Shown here piece after piece: positions 43,236 through 52,608 of a stretch of DNA of 64,000 nucleotides. The stretch comes from Desulfosporosinus sp. OT (GTDB lineage: Bacteria > Bacillota > Desulfitobacteriia > Desulfitobacteriales > Desulfitobacteriaceae). Every line of letters starts with the position of its first letter. Positions within the stretch are counted from its first letter, which is position 1. A program made the translations under genes and the position numbers. The DNA is taken from contig NZ_AGAF01000229.1 of NCBI RefSeq assembly GCF_000224515.1, forward strand, positions 17,820-81,819, read 5' to 3'. The notes below the pieces were generated by a model that searched no databases, was not told the origin of the DNA, and saw nothing but the letters and a program-made list of their open reading frames with translations.

Positions 43236-43697
43236 ATGTTTGAATTGTCATTTTACTTAATTTTTGCGGTTGTTACTGGGCTGGTTACATTTATTATCAT
43301 TCCAAGAAATTTGTATAAGAAATTTTTTCTTTATGGATTATTATTCGGCGGCATTGGCGACTCTGTGCTTGCATCTATATTCCATTTCATGGGCTTATTA
43401 AATTATAAGAACTTGGGTTTAACCAGCATCTTTGGCATTTTTTCTTTTTGGACACCCGTTGCTTGGACTTTTTACTTCATGATCTTTTTCTACTTTTTGC
43501 CAGTCAGAAAATACTTTTTAGTGCCCTACATTTTGATTTTTGTTGCCTTAAATTATTCAGTAGGGATGGTTATGTCCCAATCAGGCTTATATGAACTGGT
43601 AGGTGGCTATAAATATGTGCAACCATTTGTTTTTCTAATTTGGTGTTCCTTATCCGCTTGGGTATTTCACAAAGGTGAACATAGGATTATGATCTAG
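43236..43697 (+). CDS. Integral membrane protein, unrecognised
   Basis: This 153-residue protein starts at ATG 43236 behind AAAGGGG. About five membrane helices are visible (2-22, 29-50, 65-85, 92-112, 130-148) with short loops. PRNLYKKFFLYGLLFGGIGD looks like a cytoplasmic loop followed by a glycine-rich helix. I recognise no transport or enzyme motif. It stands alone between weak genes and is followed by a good terminator. Confidence 0.65.
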   Translation: MFELSFYLIFAVVTGLVTFIIIPRNLYKKFFLYGLLFGGIGDSVLASIFHFMGLLNYKNLGLTSIFGIFSFWTPVAWTFYFMIFFYFLPVRKYFLVPYILIFVALNYSVGMVMSQSGLYELVGGYKYVQPFVFLIWCSLSAWVFHKGEHRIMI

Positions 43698-43723
43698 ATA
43701 ACTAAATCGAGGCATTCACTCAT

Positions 43724-43753
43724 TAAAAGCGACTGGATTATCCAATCGCTTTT
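43724..43753 (+). terminator. Terminator after the membrane protein gene
   Basis: TAAAAGCGA(C)TGGA and TCCA(A)TCGCTTTTA pair around a TTA loop, 27 bp after the stop. A-rich and T-rich flanks allow action in both directions. Confidence 0.8.
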
Positions 43754-43927
43754 ACTTGTATTATCACGGTTTCCATCAGCGATAAAATTGAATAAAATAC
43801 ATCAATTCACGTTTCCTTAAAGGAATGGGTATATTTATGTAGAATCCTAAACCTACAGACAGTAAATTGATCGAACTCTTTAGCCTCTTGGTAAGAAATC
43901 AGTCGAAACAGAAATAGGAGTTTTTTG

Positions 43928-45127
43928 ATGAAGCGTAATGTGAAAAATTTCATTTTGTTTGTCCTATGCCTTATATTAACTGGATGCACTACCGTCCCAA
44001 CTATAACTTCTTCGCTGACTGCCTCAAAAGGTACTGATGCGCTAGACAAAACTATAACAGACCCAGAACCAAAGCCTCCCCACATTGAAACCATTACTCT
44101 TACCGCTACTGGCGACATTTTAATGCATAACACTCAAATTTGGGGTGGTCAACAAAACGATGGCTCATATAATTTCGATTCTTTTTTCAAGCAAGTAGAA
44201 CACTTGATCCAAGCCGGAGACTATGCCTCCACCAATTTCGAAGCTCCAATGGCCGGACCTGACTCAGGGTATACCGGCTACCCCTTGTTTAATAGTCCAG
44301 ATGCTATAACCGAAGCCTTTAAAAATTCCGGCTTCGATCTAATAGTAACAGCTAACAATCATATCTTAGATAGGGGCTACAATGGAGCAATGCGAACCTT
44401 AGACATTTTGCAAAAAGCATCATTAGATACCACAGGTTGCTTTTCCAGTGCTGAAGCACAGAATTCACCTCTTATTAAAACTATACGGGGCGTGAAAATC
44501 GGATATATCGCCTATACTTACGGTACCAATGGCATTCCGCTCCCTAAAGATGCTCCCTACTTAGTAAATCTCCTGAGCCCAGATAAGATTTTGGCAGACA
44601 TCTCTCACCTGAGGCGTCAAGTGGATATCCTTGTATTGGTCTTACACTGGGGCGAAGAGTATCGCCAGCAGCCAACTGATCAACAAAAAGAACTTGCCCA
44701 TAGGTTCGTGGAAGCGGGCGCCGATGTGATTTTAGGAAGCCATCCACATGTCATCGAACCGATGGAAATCTGCAATATTAAGGGCAAAAATAAATTTATC
44801 ATTTACTCCATGGGTAATTTCATCAGTGCTCAAAATGGATTGGAAAGAAACAGCGGAATTGTGCTCAATTTAAAGTTTCGGAAAGACTTTGACTCGGACA
44901 TTACTACTCTCACTGAAGCTACTTATATCCCTACCTTTTCTCATCCTTATCAAAGCAACGGCAACCTTCAATACAGAGTTGTGCCTATTGCCGAAACCAT
45001 CCAAAAAATCAAGAACAACAGTGATCCCTATCTTACAGCTCAAGACTTGCCGGTCTTAGAAACGATATTAGAGCAGACGAACAAACAATTGGGAAACGGC
45101 TTTTACACCCTTAATCAAGAATCCTGA
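43928..45127 (+). CDS. CapA-family (poly-gamma-glutamate synthesis type) lipoprotein
   Basis: I choose ATG 43928 (399 residues), seven bases after AGGAG. The signal peptide ends in a lipobox (LILTGC, Cys about 19). The CapA/PgsA metallophosphoesterase-like domain (about 55-330) has TATGDILMH, STNFEAPMAG, VTANNHILDRG, VLVLHWGEEYRQQPTDQQ and VILGSHPHVIEPME. These motifs carry the predicted metal ligands (Asp, Asn, His). In capsule producers CapA works with CapB and CapC, neither of which is seen here, so a general cell-envelope role is more likely. It precedes the BlaI/BlaR1-type pair. Confidence 0.87.
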   Translation: MKRNVKNFILFVLCLILTGCTTVPTITSSLTASKGTDALDKTITDPEPKPPHIETITLTATGDILMHNTQIWGGQQNDGSYNFDSFFKQVEHLIQAGDYASTNFEAPMAGPDSGYTGYPLFNSPDAITEAFKNSGFDLIVTANNHILDRGYNGAMRTLDILQKASLDTTGCFSSAEAQNSPLIKTIRGVKIGYIAYTYGTNGIPLPKDAPYLVNLLSPDKILADISHLRRQVDILVLVLHWGEEYRQQPTDQQKELAHRFVEAGADVILGSHPHVIEPMEICNIKGKNKFIIYSMGNFISAQNGLERNSGIVLNLKFRKDFDSDITTLTEATYIPTFSHPYQSNGNLQYRVVPIAETIQKIKNNSDPYLTAQDLPVLETILEQTNKQLGNGFYTLNQES

Positions 45128-45192
45128 ACGATCTCTGAACAATCTACAACAACGTCTTTAACTTCTATAAAAAATAAAACCAAATTGACCAC

Positions 45193-45251
45193 TTGACAGC
45201 ACCTTCCTACAAGTGTAATCTATAACTAGACTACACTTGTAGGAAGGTGCT
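45193..45251 (+). promoter_or_regulatory. Promoter with double BlaI-type operator
   Basis: TTGACA (45193-45198) and TAATCT (45216-45221) are separated by 17 bp. Over and behind them lie two dyads, TACAAGTGTA (45208-45217) and TACACTTGTA (45232-45241), which match the TACA-N2-TGTA pattern of BlaI/MecI operators. Both sit in a larger 20-bp-arm inverted repeat (45198-45217 and 45232-45251). Repression of the operon by its own first gene is expected. Confidence 0.85.
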
Positions 45252-45257
45252 TTTGAG

Positions 45258-45635
45258 ATGAACGAAGTTACTTGTAAGATATCCGATGCCGAGTGGCAAG
45301 TTATGAAAGTTCTTTGGGCAGAGTCACCGATAACAGCTACTCAAGTTATCGAATATTTGAAACCTGAGACCCACTGGAGCCCCAAAACAATTCATACCCT
45401 TATTGGACGTTTAGTTAAAAAACAAGTCCTCGGAGTAAACAAAAACTCAAATTTATTTCAATACTATCCATTAGTATCTAAGGATGATTGCATGCGAGAT
45501 GAGACAAAATCATTTTTGCATAAGGTTTATGATGGTTCACTCCACTTACTACTTGCTAACTTCGTCAAGAATGAAAGCTTATCGCCCAGAGATATTGAAG
45601 AACTGAGAAACCTACTTGATGAAAGGATAAAGTAA
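45258..45635 (+). CDS. blaI: BlaI/MecI-family repressor
   Basis: This 125-residue winged-helix protein has the family's ISDAEWQVMKVLWAESPIT opening, HWSPKTIHTLIGRLVKK as recognition helix, and the C-terminal dimer part with LLANFVKNESLSPRDIEELR. BlaI repressors are inactivated by cleavage after a signal from a BlaR1-type metalloprotease, which is encoded 13 bp downstream. The double operator at 45208-45241 in its own promoter supports autoregulation. No beta-lactamase gene is adjacent, so the regulon is unclear. Confidence 0.92.
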   Translation: MNEVTCKISDAEWQVMKVLWAESPITATQVIEYLKPETHWSPKTIHTLIGRLVKKQVLGVNKNSNLFQYYPLVSKDDCMRDETKSFLHKVYDGSLHLLLANFVKNESLSPRDIEELRNLLDERIK

Positions 45636-45648
45636 GGAACGGAAGTGA

Positions 45649-47328
45649 ATGAATGTGATTTTAGCTGAACTCTTTCGGATGATTGTATCCTTATCCTTGA
45701 GTGGCAGCATCCTTGCCGTAGGACTATTGTTGATCAAGCTGTTATTCAAGCAAAAGCTCAGTGCCAGTTGGCATTACTATCTCTGGTTTGTGTTAATTCT
45801 GAGACTCGTAATACCCTTTACTCCCCAAAGCTCATTAAATGTTTTTAATTTTCTTCCCTACCACTCGCCTACAACTGGTTTGTCTCAGGTTCTTAAGGAA
45901 GTCCCCTCAATCGTCATCCCGCAGTTAACTAATAATAACCCTAATTCTGTCCAGGAAAGTCCGTTAACAGGTGATCACAATACAAATGCTAGTTCTTCTC
46001 CGACAACTGACACTTATGGAATCACCTTTACAACTTTAGCCATTCTTTGGTCTACTGGGGTTTTAGCAATCTTATTCTATATTCTTTTAGTCAACAGCTC
46101 ATTATTTCTGAAATTTAAAAAGCAACCAACGTGCAGCTCTAAGGACATCGTTAAACTTCTTGAGGAGAGTAAATCACGTCTCAAGATTCACACTAAGGTT
46201 TCCGTTGTCTACGATGTTGGCTTAAAATCACCCGCGCTTTTGGGTTGGATAAAACCTAAAATTATCATTTCTCCCCAAATCATTGATAAGTTATCACCGG
46301 AAGAACTTCAATATGTATTCTTGCATGAGCTCAGTCATTTAAAGAGACGCGACCTTTTAGTTAATACCCTCGTCACCTTAATTCAGGTTGTTTACTGGTT
46401 TAACCCTTTCATTTGGTATGCATTGCATCATATGAAACAGGATTGTGAAATTGCCTGTGATGCCACTGCCTTAGCTACAGTTAATCCAGAAGAGCATAAA
46501 AAATATGCTCAAACTATCATTGAGCTAATGCAACTTCTAGCTGAGCCACATTGGATTCCTGGGACCATCGGTTTTGTTAGTAAATTTAACGCAAGGAGGA
46601 TTATCATGATTTCTTCATTCAAAAAAACAACGCTTAAATGGACGATTGCTGCCCTTGCCTTGACCCTAGTAGTAGGGTGCTCAGGTTTGACCACTCCCTT
46701 GAACTCGACAGGAAACAACCCGAGTCATACTGAAAATCCCCCAACCGCCAGTCAACAAAATTCCGCTGGCACTTCTCCGACTCCGACTCCGACTTCTCCA
46801 ACTCCGACTCCAACTGCTTCGACACCCGTTGCTTCATCTTCTCAACCCACGGACTCTACTAAAGCACTGCTGCTAAATATGACAAAATTAGCTCAGCAAG
46901 GTAAAGTGATTAACAGCGATTTCCCAGTAAAAACATCAACAATTGAAGACATAGAGAAAGTATTGGGAAAGGCGGATACTACCGAGTATGTAGCTGCAGC
47001 TAAAGGTCGGTACGCTACCTATTCCAGTCATAAGCTTGTGTTCGGCATTAACAAGGGGGAACAGATTTTTGAAACCCGATCCTATGATAACCAATTAAGG
47101 AACGTATCTCTTGGCAATGTAAAAGCGGTTTTGGGAACTCCAGCTTACGATACAAAATACAATGGTCAAGAAATCATTGGGTATACTGCAGGGCCCCAGT
47201 TTAAAATTGAAATGGTCTTCTCTCAACCGACTACTAGTATCCCTGACCCAGTGATCGATCACTATTCTGTTCTCTATCCCCAAGGTACTGTTAACTCTAT
47301 GGCGGACGATCCAGGAAGGCAATGGTAA
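45649..47328 (+). CDS. BlaR1-like M56 metalloprotease fused to a DUF4309-like domain
   Basis: This 559-residue protein starts at ATG 45649. Membrane helices lie at about 8-32, 40-57 and 123-148, followed by an M56 zinc protease with HELSH (226-230) and the downstream DCEIACD (265-271). After a further hydrophobic segment with a lipobox-like VVGCSG (about 330-346) comes a Pro/Thr repeat linker (about 375-392), then a domain (about 405-559) with DFPVKTSTIEDIEKVLGKAD and IIGYTAGPQFKIEMVF, which resembles DUF4309 of YjgB. In BlaR1 the outer sensor is a penicillin-binding domain, so this one would sense something else. Confidence 0.85.
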   Translation: MNVILAELFRMIVSLSLSGSILAVGLLLIKLLFKQKLSASWHYYLWFVLILRLVIPFTPQSSLNVFNFLPYHSPTTGLSQVLKEVPSIVIPQLTNNNPNSVQESPLTGDHNTNASSSPTTDTYGITFTTLAILWSTGVLAILFYILLVNSSLFLKFKKQPTCSSKDIVKLLEESKSRLKIHTKVSVVYDVGLKSPALLGWIKPKIIISPQIIDKLSPEELQYVFLHELSHLKRRDLLVNTLVTLIQVVYWFNPFIWYALHHMKQDCEIACDATALATVNPEEHKKYAQTIIELMQLLAEPHWIPGTIGFVSKFNARRIIMISSFKKTTLKWTIAALALTLVVGCSGLTTPLNSTGNNPSHTENPPTASQQNSAGTSPTPTPTSPTPTPTASTPVASSSQPTDSTKALLLNMTKLAQQGKVINSDFPVKTSTIEDIEKVLGKADTTEYVAAAKGRYATYSSHKLVFGINKGEQIFETRSYDNQLRNVSLGNVKAVLGTPAYDTKYNGQEIIGYTAGPQFKIEMVFSQPTTSIPDPVIDHYSVLYPQGTVNSMADDPGRQW

Positions 47329-47347
47329 TATCTTTCCAAATTCGATC

Positions 47348-47390
47348 ATGCAACCCTCAACAGTCTTATGTAGACTTTTGAGGGTTGCAT
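47348..47390 (+). terminator. Terminator of the blaI/blaR1-like operon
   Basis: ATGCAACCCTCAA and TTGAGGGTTGCAT form a perfect 13-bp stem around a loop of 17 bases, 20 bp after the stop codon. Confidence 0.75.
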
Positions 47391-47624
47391 TATACGTCAA
47401 CTTTTGGTCTGATTATTGAAAAAGATGTTCCCCTGGAACAGGTACATTCCTTAATAGGCGAACTTAAGTTCCAAAAGATAAACTTTATGGAAAGGTTTAC
47501 GGTTAAGATGGTGTCCAAGATGGATAAGAATAGACCTGCAATAGACACAAGTAAAGATATTGCGATGATTGCAGAAAACTCAATTTATAGATTTGCCCAA
47601 CTCATGAACAAGGCAACTCTATAA
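47385..47624 (+). pseudogene. Probable flavodoxin-domain protein, C-terminal fragment
   Basis: The open frame begins at TTG 47385 inside the terminator of the previous operon, without a ribosome site. Its sequence (ELKFQKINFMERFTVKMVSK, then IAENSIYRFAQLMN) resembles only the end of flavodoxin-domain proteins that finish with an IYxFA helix. I take it as a 5'-truncated relic, with limited certainty about the family. Confidence 0.4.
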
Positions 47625-47713
47625 ATTGATATTCTGAGTACTAATCCCCGAAGATTAACACACTCTAGAAAAGAGGATTGTTGTCTTTAAACATAGATAA
47701 GAGGTGTTTTCAA

Positions 47714-48632
47714 TTGGATGAAACTATTGTACACTCCATTTTAAATATCCATAACACTCAAATGAAAGCTGCGCTTGTTACGATTATTCGCACCGAAGGC
47801 TCTACACCACGTGATCTAGGTACCCAGATGGTGGTCATTGAAAATGGCCAAACAATAGGTACTATTGGCGGAGGAACTGCAGAAAAAGTCATCTCAAAAA
47901 GAACAATGTCTTTTTTAACTGCTGACAATGAAGTTCAAACTGATATACATCGTGTAACGATTAGCCAAGAAACTGTTACTGATAAATTATCGGTTTGCGG
48001 GGCCAACATGGATGTTCTAATAGAGCCAGTTCTTAAGAAGGATTTCTGGCAATTTACTCAAGGTCTTCAAGCGAGTGGAAAAGATGCTGTGATAGTAACT
48101 TCTTTGTTTTCCCCTTTTACTAAGAGTATTTTAGATCTTAATGGCAATCACTTATTTGGTCAAACTCAAACGGGGTTATTACTCTCTGCAAAAAAACTGC
48201 AAGAGATATGCTCATCCAAACGTGCAGAAGTTGTTGGAATATATGAAGAGTCTTGTTGGTTAGTGGAACCGCTCGTAATAACAGAGCGGCTATTAATTTT
48301 AGGAGCGGGTCATGTGGCCAGAGAAGTTGCTTTTTATGCAAAACCGCTTGATTTTCACCTATGTCGTAATTGCGACCTGGAGTCATCGGACAGACGCAGA
48401 GTGTCTTAAAGATATTTTAAGTTATCCAACCAAATACGTCGGCATGTTGGGCAGTTCAAAAAAGATAACCACTATTGTAAACTATTTGCAAGAAAAAGGG
48501 CATTCCTCTCACGATATAGCGCGAGTTAAGGCACCTATAGGTTTAGATATAAATGCTCAAACCCCATCAGAAATTGCTATAAGCATTCTAGCCCAAATTA
48601 TTTCTGTTAGAAGATCAGCACAAGCTCGGTGA
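47714..48632 (+). pseudogene. xdhC: XdhC/CoxI-family maturation protein with internal deletion
   Basis: The likely start is TTG 47714, eight bases after AGAGGTG. The N-terminal part has VTIIRTEGSTPRDLGTQMVV and GTIGGGTAEK, the XdhC-CoxI motifs. A Rossmann segment LLILGAGHVAREVAFYAKPL then begins and is cut near 48358. The following sequence in another frame reads FTYVVIATWSHRTDAECLKD and YVGMLGSSKK to the normal end at 48632. About 40-45 residues between the first Rossmann strand and this point are missing, so the gene is inactive. XdhC inserts sulfurated Mo cofactor into xanthine dehydrogenase-like enzymes. Confidence 0.85.
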
Positions 48633-48774
48633 TCAGAGAATTAATTCATATTCTCGACCTAACTGGTTTTTCTCATTTGATCACTTTTCGGAAGACCTTT
48701 TAATCGGGCGCGGATAGCATCCTTATATCCAGTCAAAAATATAAGAAATCAGGTGTGGTTTAAGGAGTTCTAAC

Positions 48775-49524
48775 ATGTCTTTCATTATATTTGATTTAGA
48801 ATTTAATCAAGACGTCTCTTCATTACAAAATTTTGATAGAAAACGATCTCCCTATCCCTTTGAAATCATTCAAATTGGTGCCATCAAACTAGATATAGAA
48901 TTTAACACCGTAGGTACTTTTAACCGTTACGTAAAGCCAACCTTCTACACAAGAATTAATCCATTTGTCACAGAATTGACTGGTATTACTATAGATCAGC
49001 TTCTAACAGAAGAACCCTTTCCTGAGATTTATAAGGCGTATACAACGTTTATCAACGAGAGCGATTCTATTTTTTGTACTTGGGGCATGTCGGATATAAC
49101 AGAACTATTCAGAAATGTCGAAGGCCATCAATTAAGCCACAGGTTTTTACCGAAAAGGGTTATCAACTTACAACCCTATGTTTCCGTGCATTTCAATCTT
49201 CCTCAAAAAAACTTACTACGTCTTCAACATGCCGTTGAGTTACTCCATATCCCAATAACATATGCCTTTCACAACGCCCGTCATGATGCTTTTTATACGA
49301 CTGAAATATTTAAAAAAGTATATAATTCATCAATTCAACCAAAACCCTATGACCCATCCCACAGGACAATTAGACCAAAACGCCAAGTAAGCGTGATAGA
49401 CGTCGATAAACTTCTTCAACAATTCGAAAAAATGTATGCCCGAAAAATAACCGAAGAAGAACAAGCGATGATTAAACTTGCCTATAAAATGGGGAGAACA
49501 AATCAATTTTTGAAAGACGTATAA
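48775..49524 (+). CDS. DEDDh-family 3'-5' exonuclease (KapD-like)
   Basis: This 249-residue protein has the exonuclease RNase T/DNA polymerase III epsilon fold (about 2-185). Motif ExoI is IFDLEFNQ (Asp and Glu), ExoII lies around FCTWGMSD, and ExoIII is AFHNARHDAFYT with the His and Asp of the DEDDh type. A C-terminal tail of about 60 charged residues is separate. It resembles B. subtilis KapD and stand-alone nucleases rather than a polymerase subunit. No operon partner is seen. Confidence 0.87.
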   Translation: MSFIIFDLEFNQDVSSLQNFDRKRSPYPFEIIQIGAIKLDIEFNTVGTFNRYVKPTFYTRINPFVTELTGITIDQLLTEEPFPEIYKAYTTFINESDSIFCTWGMSDITELFRNVEGHQLSHRFLPKRVINLQPYVSVHFNLPQKNLLRLQHAVELLHIPITYAFHNARHDAFYTTEIFKKVYNSSIQPKPYDPSHRTIRPKRQVSVIDVDKLLQQFEKMYARKITEEEQAMIKLAYKMGRTNQFLKDV

Positions 49525-49748
49525 AGTAGGCTTTCTCACACTTGCCAAAACTTCTTCAACTGAGGCATTATTTTGAGGAGGTCTTATTTGCATTTATACG
49601 CCGAACTCCCGGTATATTTTGTAAGAAAAAATTAATAGCAATTTCTTTCTTCTAACATATTTTATTGAAGAATCACCTAATAAAGTTAGCTTCGGCTAAC
49701 CAGTATACAAAAAGGAGGTTATAAATTCATTTGCCACTATATCCTTAT

Positions 49749-50171
49749 TCATAGACAATTCAGCTTGTCTTTTAAATCCATAAAATCTGTAAAGGCTTGC
49801 CACTAAATGGGATAACCTTTCATAAACTTCACAAGAATTGAAATAGCATAGATCGTTGCTGTGAAAGGTAATGTTCCACCGCTTCTGCCTCAGCAAGTCA
49901 CATTTGCTACATATTAGGGCAAGAAACTCCTGCAATAATTGGTTTCTCGTTACTAAGTAGTGCCCAAATTCTTTTCCTTGATCAGTAAGCTTTATTTCAC
50001 CATATCGTTCGTACATTATGTGACTCTCGTCTATCAATTTATAGAGAGCTTTAGGTACTGATGGCAAAGCAACTTTAAGCCTTTACTGATATCTGTTACC
50101 CGAACAGTATTAAGAGATAAAGAAAACCGATATATCTCCTCTAAATAATCCTCTAAGCCAGGTGTTAGCAT
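49749..50171 (-). pseudogene. mntR: Decayed MntR-type (DtxR family) manganese regulator
   Basis: From ATG 50171 the minus strand reads MLTPGLEDYLEEIYRFSLSL, then VRVTDISKGLK, where one base is missing. The next frame continues with LPSVPKALYKL, ERYGEIKLTDQGKEFGHYLV and TRNQLLQEFLALI. Further pieces in two other frames are AEAEAVEHYLS, TIYAISILVKFMKGYP and WQAFTDFMDLKDKLNCL with the final stop at 49749. At least four frameshifts are needed, so the gene is dead. It lies head-to-head with an intact mntH, the usual MntR target. Confidence 0.85.
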
Positions 50172-50204
50172 ATTCGACACATCCTTTGCTTCACCTTTGT
50201 TACC

Positions 50205-50224
50205 CTATGCCCATTTGAGCATAG
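50205..50224. promoter_or_regulatory. Inverted repeat between mntR relic and mntH
   Basis: CTATGC and GCATAG flank an eight-base spacer between the two divergent genes. The position suits an operator of the lost MntR, but similarity to known MntR boxes is weak. Confidence 0.4.
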
Positions 50225-50360
50225 AGATTCTTATCTGAAGAATTAAAGCGCTCAAAATCATTCTCACCTAATAGTTTATGCTGGTTATTTATATCAGAAT
50301 GTTCTTTTAATGTGCTTCATGACTCTATTTAATGAAATAATAAAACTGGGGGTAATTACA

Positions 50361-51656
50361 ATGAGTGAGGGCTTGAACTCATCCCAAACATCACTAACCT
50401 TGCCATTGCCATTGCCATTGTTAAAGAATACATGGCAAACAAAAGCAAAAAGCATTCTCAAATTTTTAGGCCCTGCGTTTATTGTAAGTGTAGCGTACAT
50501 TGACCCAGGTAACTTTGCTACCAATATTAGTGGGGGTTCAGTATTTAATTATAGTCTTATTTGGGTAATCCTTTGGAGTAACCTGATGGCAATTTTTTTG
50601 CAAAGTATGTCTGCAAAATTAGGGATCGCTACAGGTCACAATTTACCGGAAATGTGCTCGAAAATATTTTCTCGTAAAACGAACTGGTTCTTTTGGCTTG
50701 AGGCTGAATTTGCTGCTATGGCCACTGATTTAGCTGAGTTTCTTGGTGGAACATTGGGATTGTATTTACTATTTAGAATACCAATGATTTACGCTGGTCT
50801 CCTCACTGGTGCACTTACTTTCTTAATCGTGTACATGGAGAAATATGGGCAAAGGATGGTTGAGTGGGTTATTGGTACATTAGTAGCGGTCATAACCATT
50901 GCTTACACTATTGAGGTCTTTTTAGCAAAGCCGGACTGGGCTCAGGTGGGTATCCACACGCTAATCCCGTCACTTCCCAATGGTGAAGCCGTTTTAATAG
51001 CGGTTGGAATGCTTGGGGCAACCGTTATGCCTCACGTAATATATCTACACTCGCAGCTAGTTCAGGCCAGAAATCAAAAGGATCAGACCGAAGAACAAAA
51101 ACGCAAACATTTACGCATGGAGCGAATCGACATTGTCATCGCAATGAATATTGCTTTTCTCGTCAATGCCGCCATGGTTATTGTAGCTGCTGCCGTATTC
51201 TTCAGAAATGGCATTGCTGTAGATACGATTGAACAAGCACACAAATCATTAGACCCACTTCTGGGGACTCTATCTAGCGGAGCATTTGGGATCGCATTAT
51301 TGGCTTCCGGTTTGTCATCCTCTGCAGTTGGGACCATGGCAGGGCAAACCATTATGAAAGGCTTTATTGGCTTGAGTATTCCCATAAATATCCGAAGATT
51401 AATCACTATGACCCCGGCTTTGATCATCATTGCATTAGGAGTTAACCCCATGAATGCTCTTATAATCAGCCAAGTTGTATTGAGCTTCGCCCTTCCATTT
51501 GCCATTGTGCCAATGCTGCTGATTACTAGTCGCAAAGACTTAATGGGTAGCTTAGTCAACAAATCTATAACTAAGATAGCAGGATGGATTATTACTAGTA
51601 TTATTGTTGGTTTGAATGCTGTTCTGCTTTACCTGACTTTCAGCGGTAAAGTATAA
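50361..51656 (+). CDS. mntH: NRAMP-family Mn2+/Fe2+ transporter (MntH)
   Basis: I choose ATG 50361 (431 residues), behind a GGGGG site. An upstream ATG at 50319 is in frame but has none. The protein has about eleven membrane helices. The metal site in helix 1 is DPGN (YIDPGNFATN) and helix 6 has MPHVIYLHSQL, both typical of proton-coupled NRAMP transporters. Near the start a (TTGCCA)3 codon repeat encodes LPLPLPLL. It imports manganese or iron across the cytoplasmic membrane. The regulator beside it is decayed, so control may be lost. Confidence 0.94.
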   Translation: MSEGLNSSQTSLTLPLPLPLLKNTWQTKAKSILKFLGPAFIVSVAYIDPGNFATNISGGSVFNYSLIWVILWSNLMAIFLQSMSAKLGIATGHNLPEMCSKIFSRKTNWFFWLEAEFAAMATDLAEFLGGTLGLYLLFRIPMIYAGLLTGALTFLIVYMEKYGQRMVEWVIGTLVAVITIAYTIEVFLAKPDWAQVGIHTLIPSLPNGEAVLIAVGMLGATVMPHVIYLHSQLVQARNQKDQTEEQKRKHLRMERIDIVIAMNIAFLVNAAMVIVAAAVFFRNGIAVDTIEQAHKSLDPLLGTLSSGAFGIALLASGLSSSAVGTMAGQTIMKGFIGLSIPINIRRLITMTPALIIIALGVNPMNALIISQVVLSFALPFAIVPMLLITSRKDLMGSLVNKSITKIAGWIITSIIVGLNAVLLYLTFSGKV

Positions 51657-51673
51657 AGGGCGACTGACAGGGT

Positions 51674-51913
51674 TTAATAGCAAAAAAGCATAAGCAATAG
51701 GGCCGGGGTACTGTATGATCCCCGGCCTAAAAATTCTTCCGAATTTGTTGCAATATAAACAACATTCTTCTCAATAAGTTTAGAATAATCCGAAAGCATA
51801 GGAGCAGGCTTTTTACCCATTCTTTCAATGTACATGCTATAAGCCATACCTACACATTCAAAAATGGCCTGTTCATGTTTCTTTTCAGCAAGCTGAATAT
51901 CTACAATACTCAT
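51674..51913 (-). pseudogene. GNAT acetyltransferase, truncated
   Basis: The start is ATG 51913 (MSIVDIQLAEKKHEQAIFEC), eight bases after GGAGTG. The first 60 residues, ending VVYIATNSEEFLG, look like the N-terminal half of a GNAT fold with MGKKPAPMLSDYSKLI. The acetyl-CoA binding half (Q/RxxGxG/A) is absent, and the frame ends in unrelated residues within 18 codons. It is probably a deletion relic. Confidence 0.65.
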
Positions 51914-52080
51914 TACACACTCCTTAAGAGTCATCTGACAAAAGGCAGCAATAATACATTTATAAGAATATAACTCATGAAGATCTTCGTTAGTTTCCAT
52001 AGTTGTCCACAAGTGATGAAAGGCTTAAAGAAAGGAAGCACCATCATATTATTTATGACCTATTCAGGATTTATATTATC

Positions 52081-52416
52081 TTAATTCGGTATCTGCTTGC
52101 AGAAAAAACTCAAGTTGTTTGTAGCATAGAAAATGTTAGAGTTGTATTCAGGTCTACCTTGGGTAGTCTTTTCCTTGAGCTCGCTATTCTCCGTGCCATA
52201 TAGGCCAGCCATAAGTGTACAGCATTCCAGCAAGTAACCCGGGTGTGCGATCCAGATAGCCTCCAAGCCACCTGGTTTCCCATTCCGTGAGGCTCTCTTT
52301 ACGAATACAAGCCTCGTTACACTGTTCTCATAGACACTGATCCTACTGTTAAACTGAATACCTCCATGATCCCTGTCATTATGACCGAAGATGACCTCTG
52401 CTAAGCAGGTTGACAT
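52081..52416 (-). CDS. Hypothetical small protein
   Basis: This 111-codon frame starts at ATG 52416 behind AAAGGGGG. The first part (STCLAEVIFGHNDRDHGGIQ, NSRISVYENSVTRLVFVKRA) could be a real protein. The last 30 residues look like random translation. There is no known family, signal or membrane segment. It lies among decayed genes and may itself be a relic. Confidence 0.35.
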   Translation of the reverse strand: MSTCLAEVIFGHNDRDHGGIQFNSRISVYENSVTRLVFVKRASRNGKPGGLEAIWIAHPGYLLECCTLMAGLYGTENSELKEKTTQGRPEYNSNIFYATNNLSFFCKQIPN

Positions 52417-52608
52417 AGTGAAACCCCCTTTCGAAAAGTGTTAGTTAATGATCATAATATATAAAAACACCAGTCACGAAAAGGTGACTGATGCTTGGTG
52501 AGATCATTTTAAATAATACCTCGTCCAGATAAATGTCACAGGTTTAATAATTCGATAAGGAAGATCTGACTGCCAACGATAACCTATCCGCGGCTACTTC
52601 TTGTTCTA

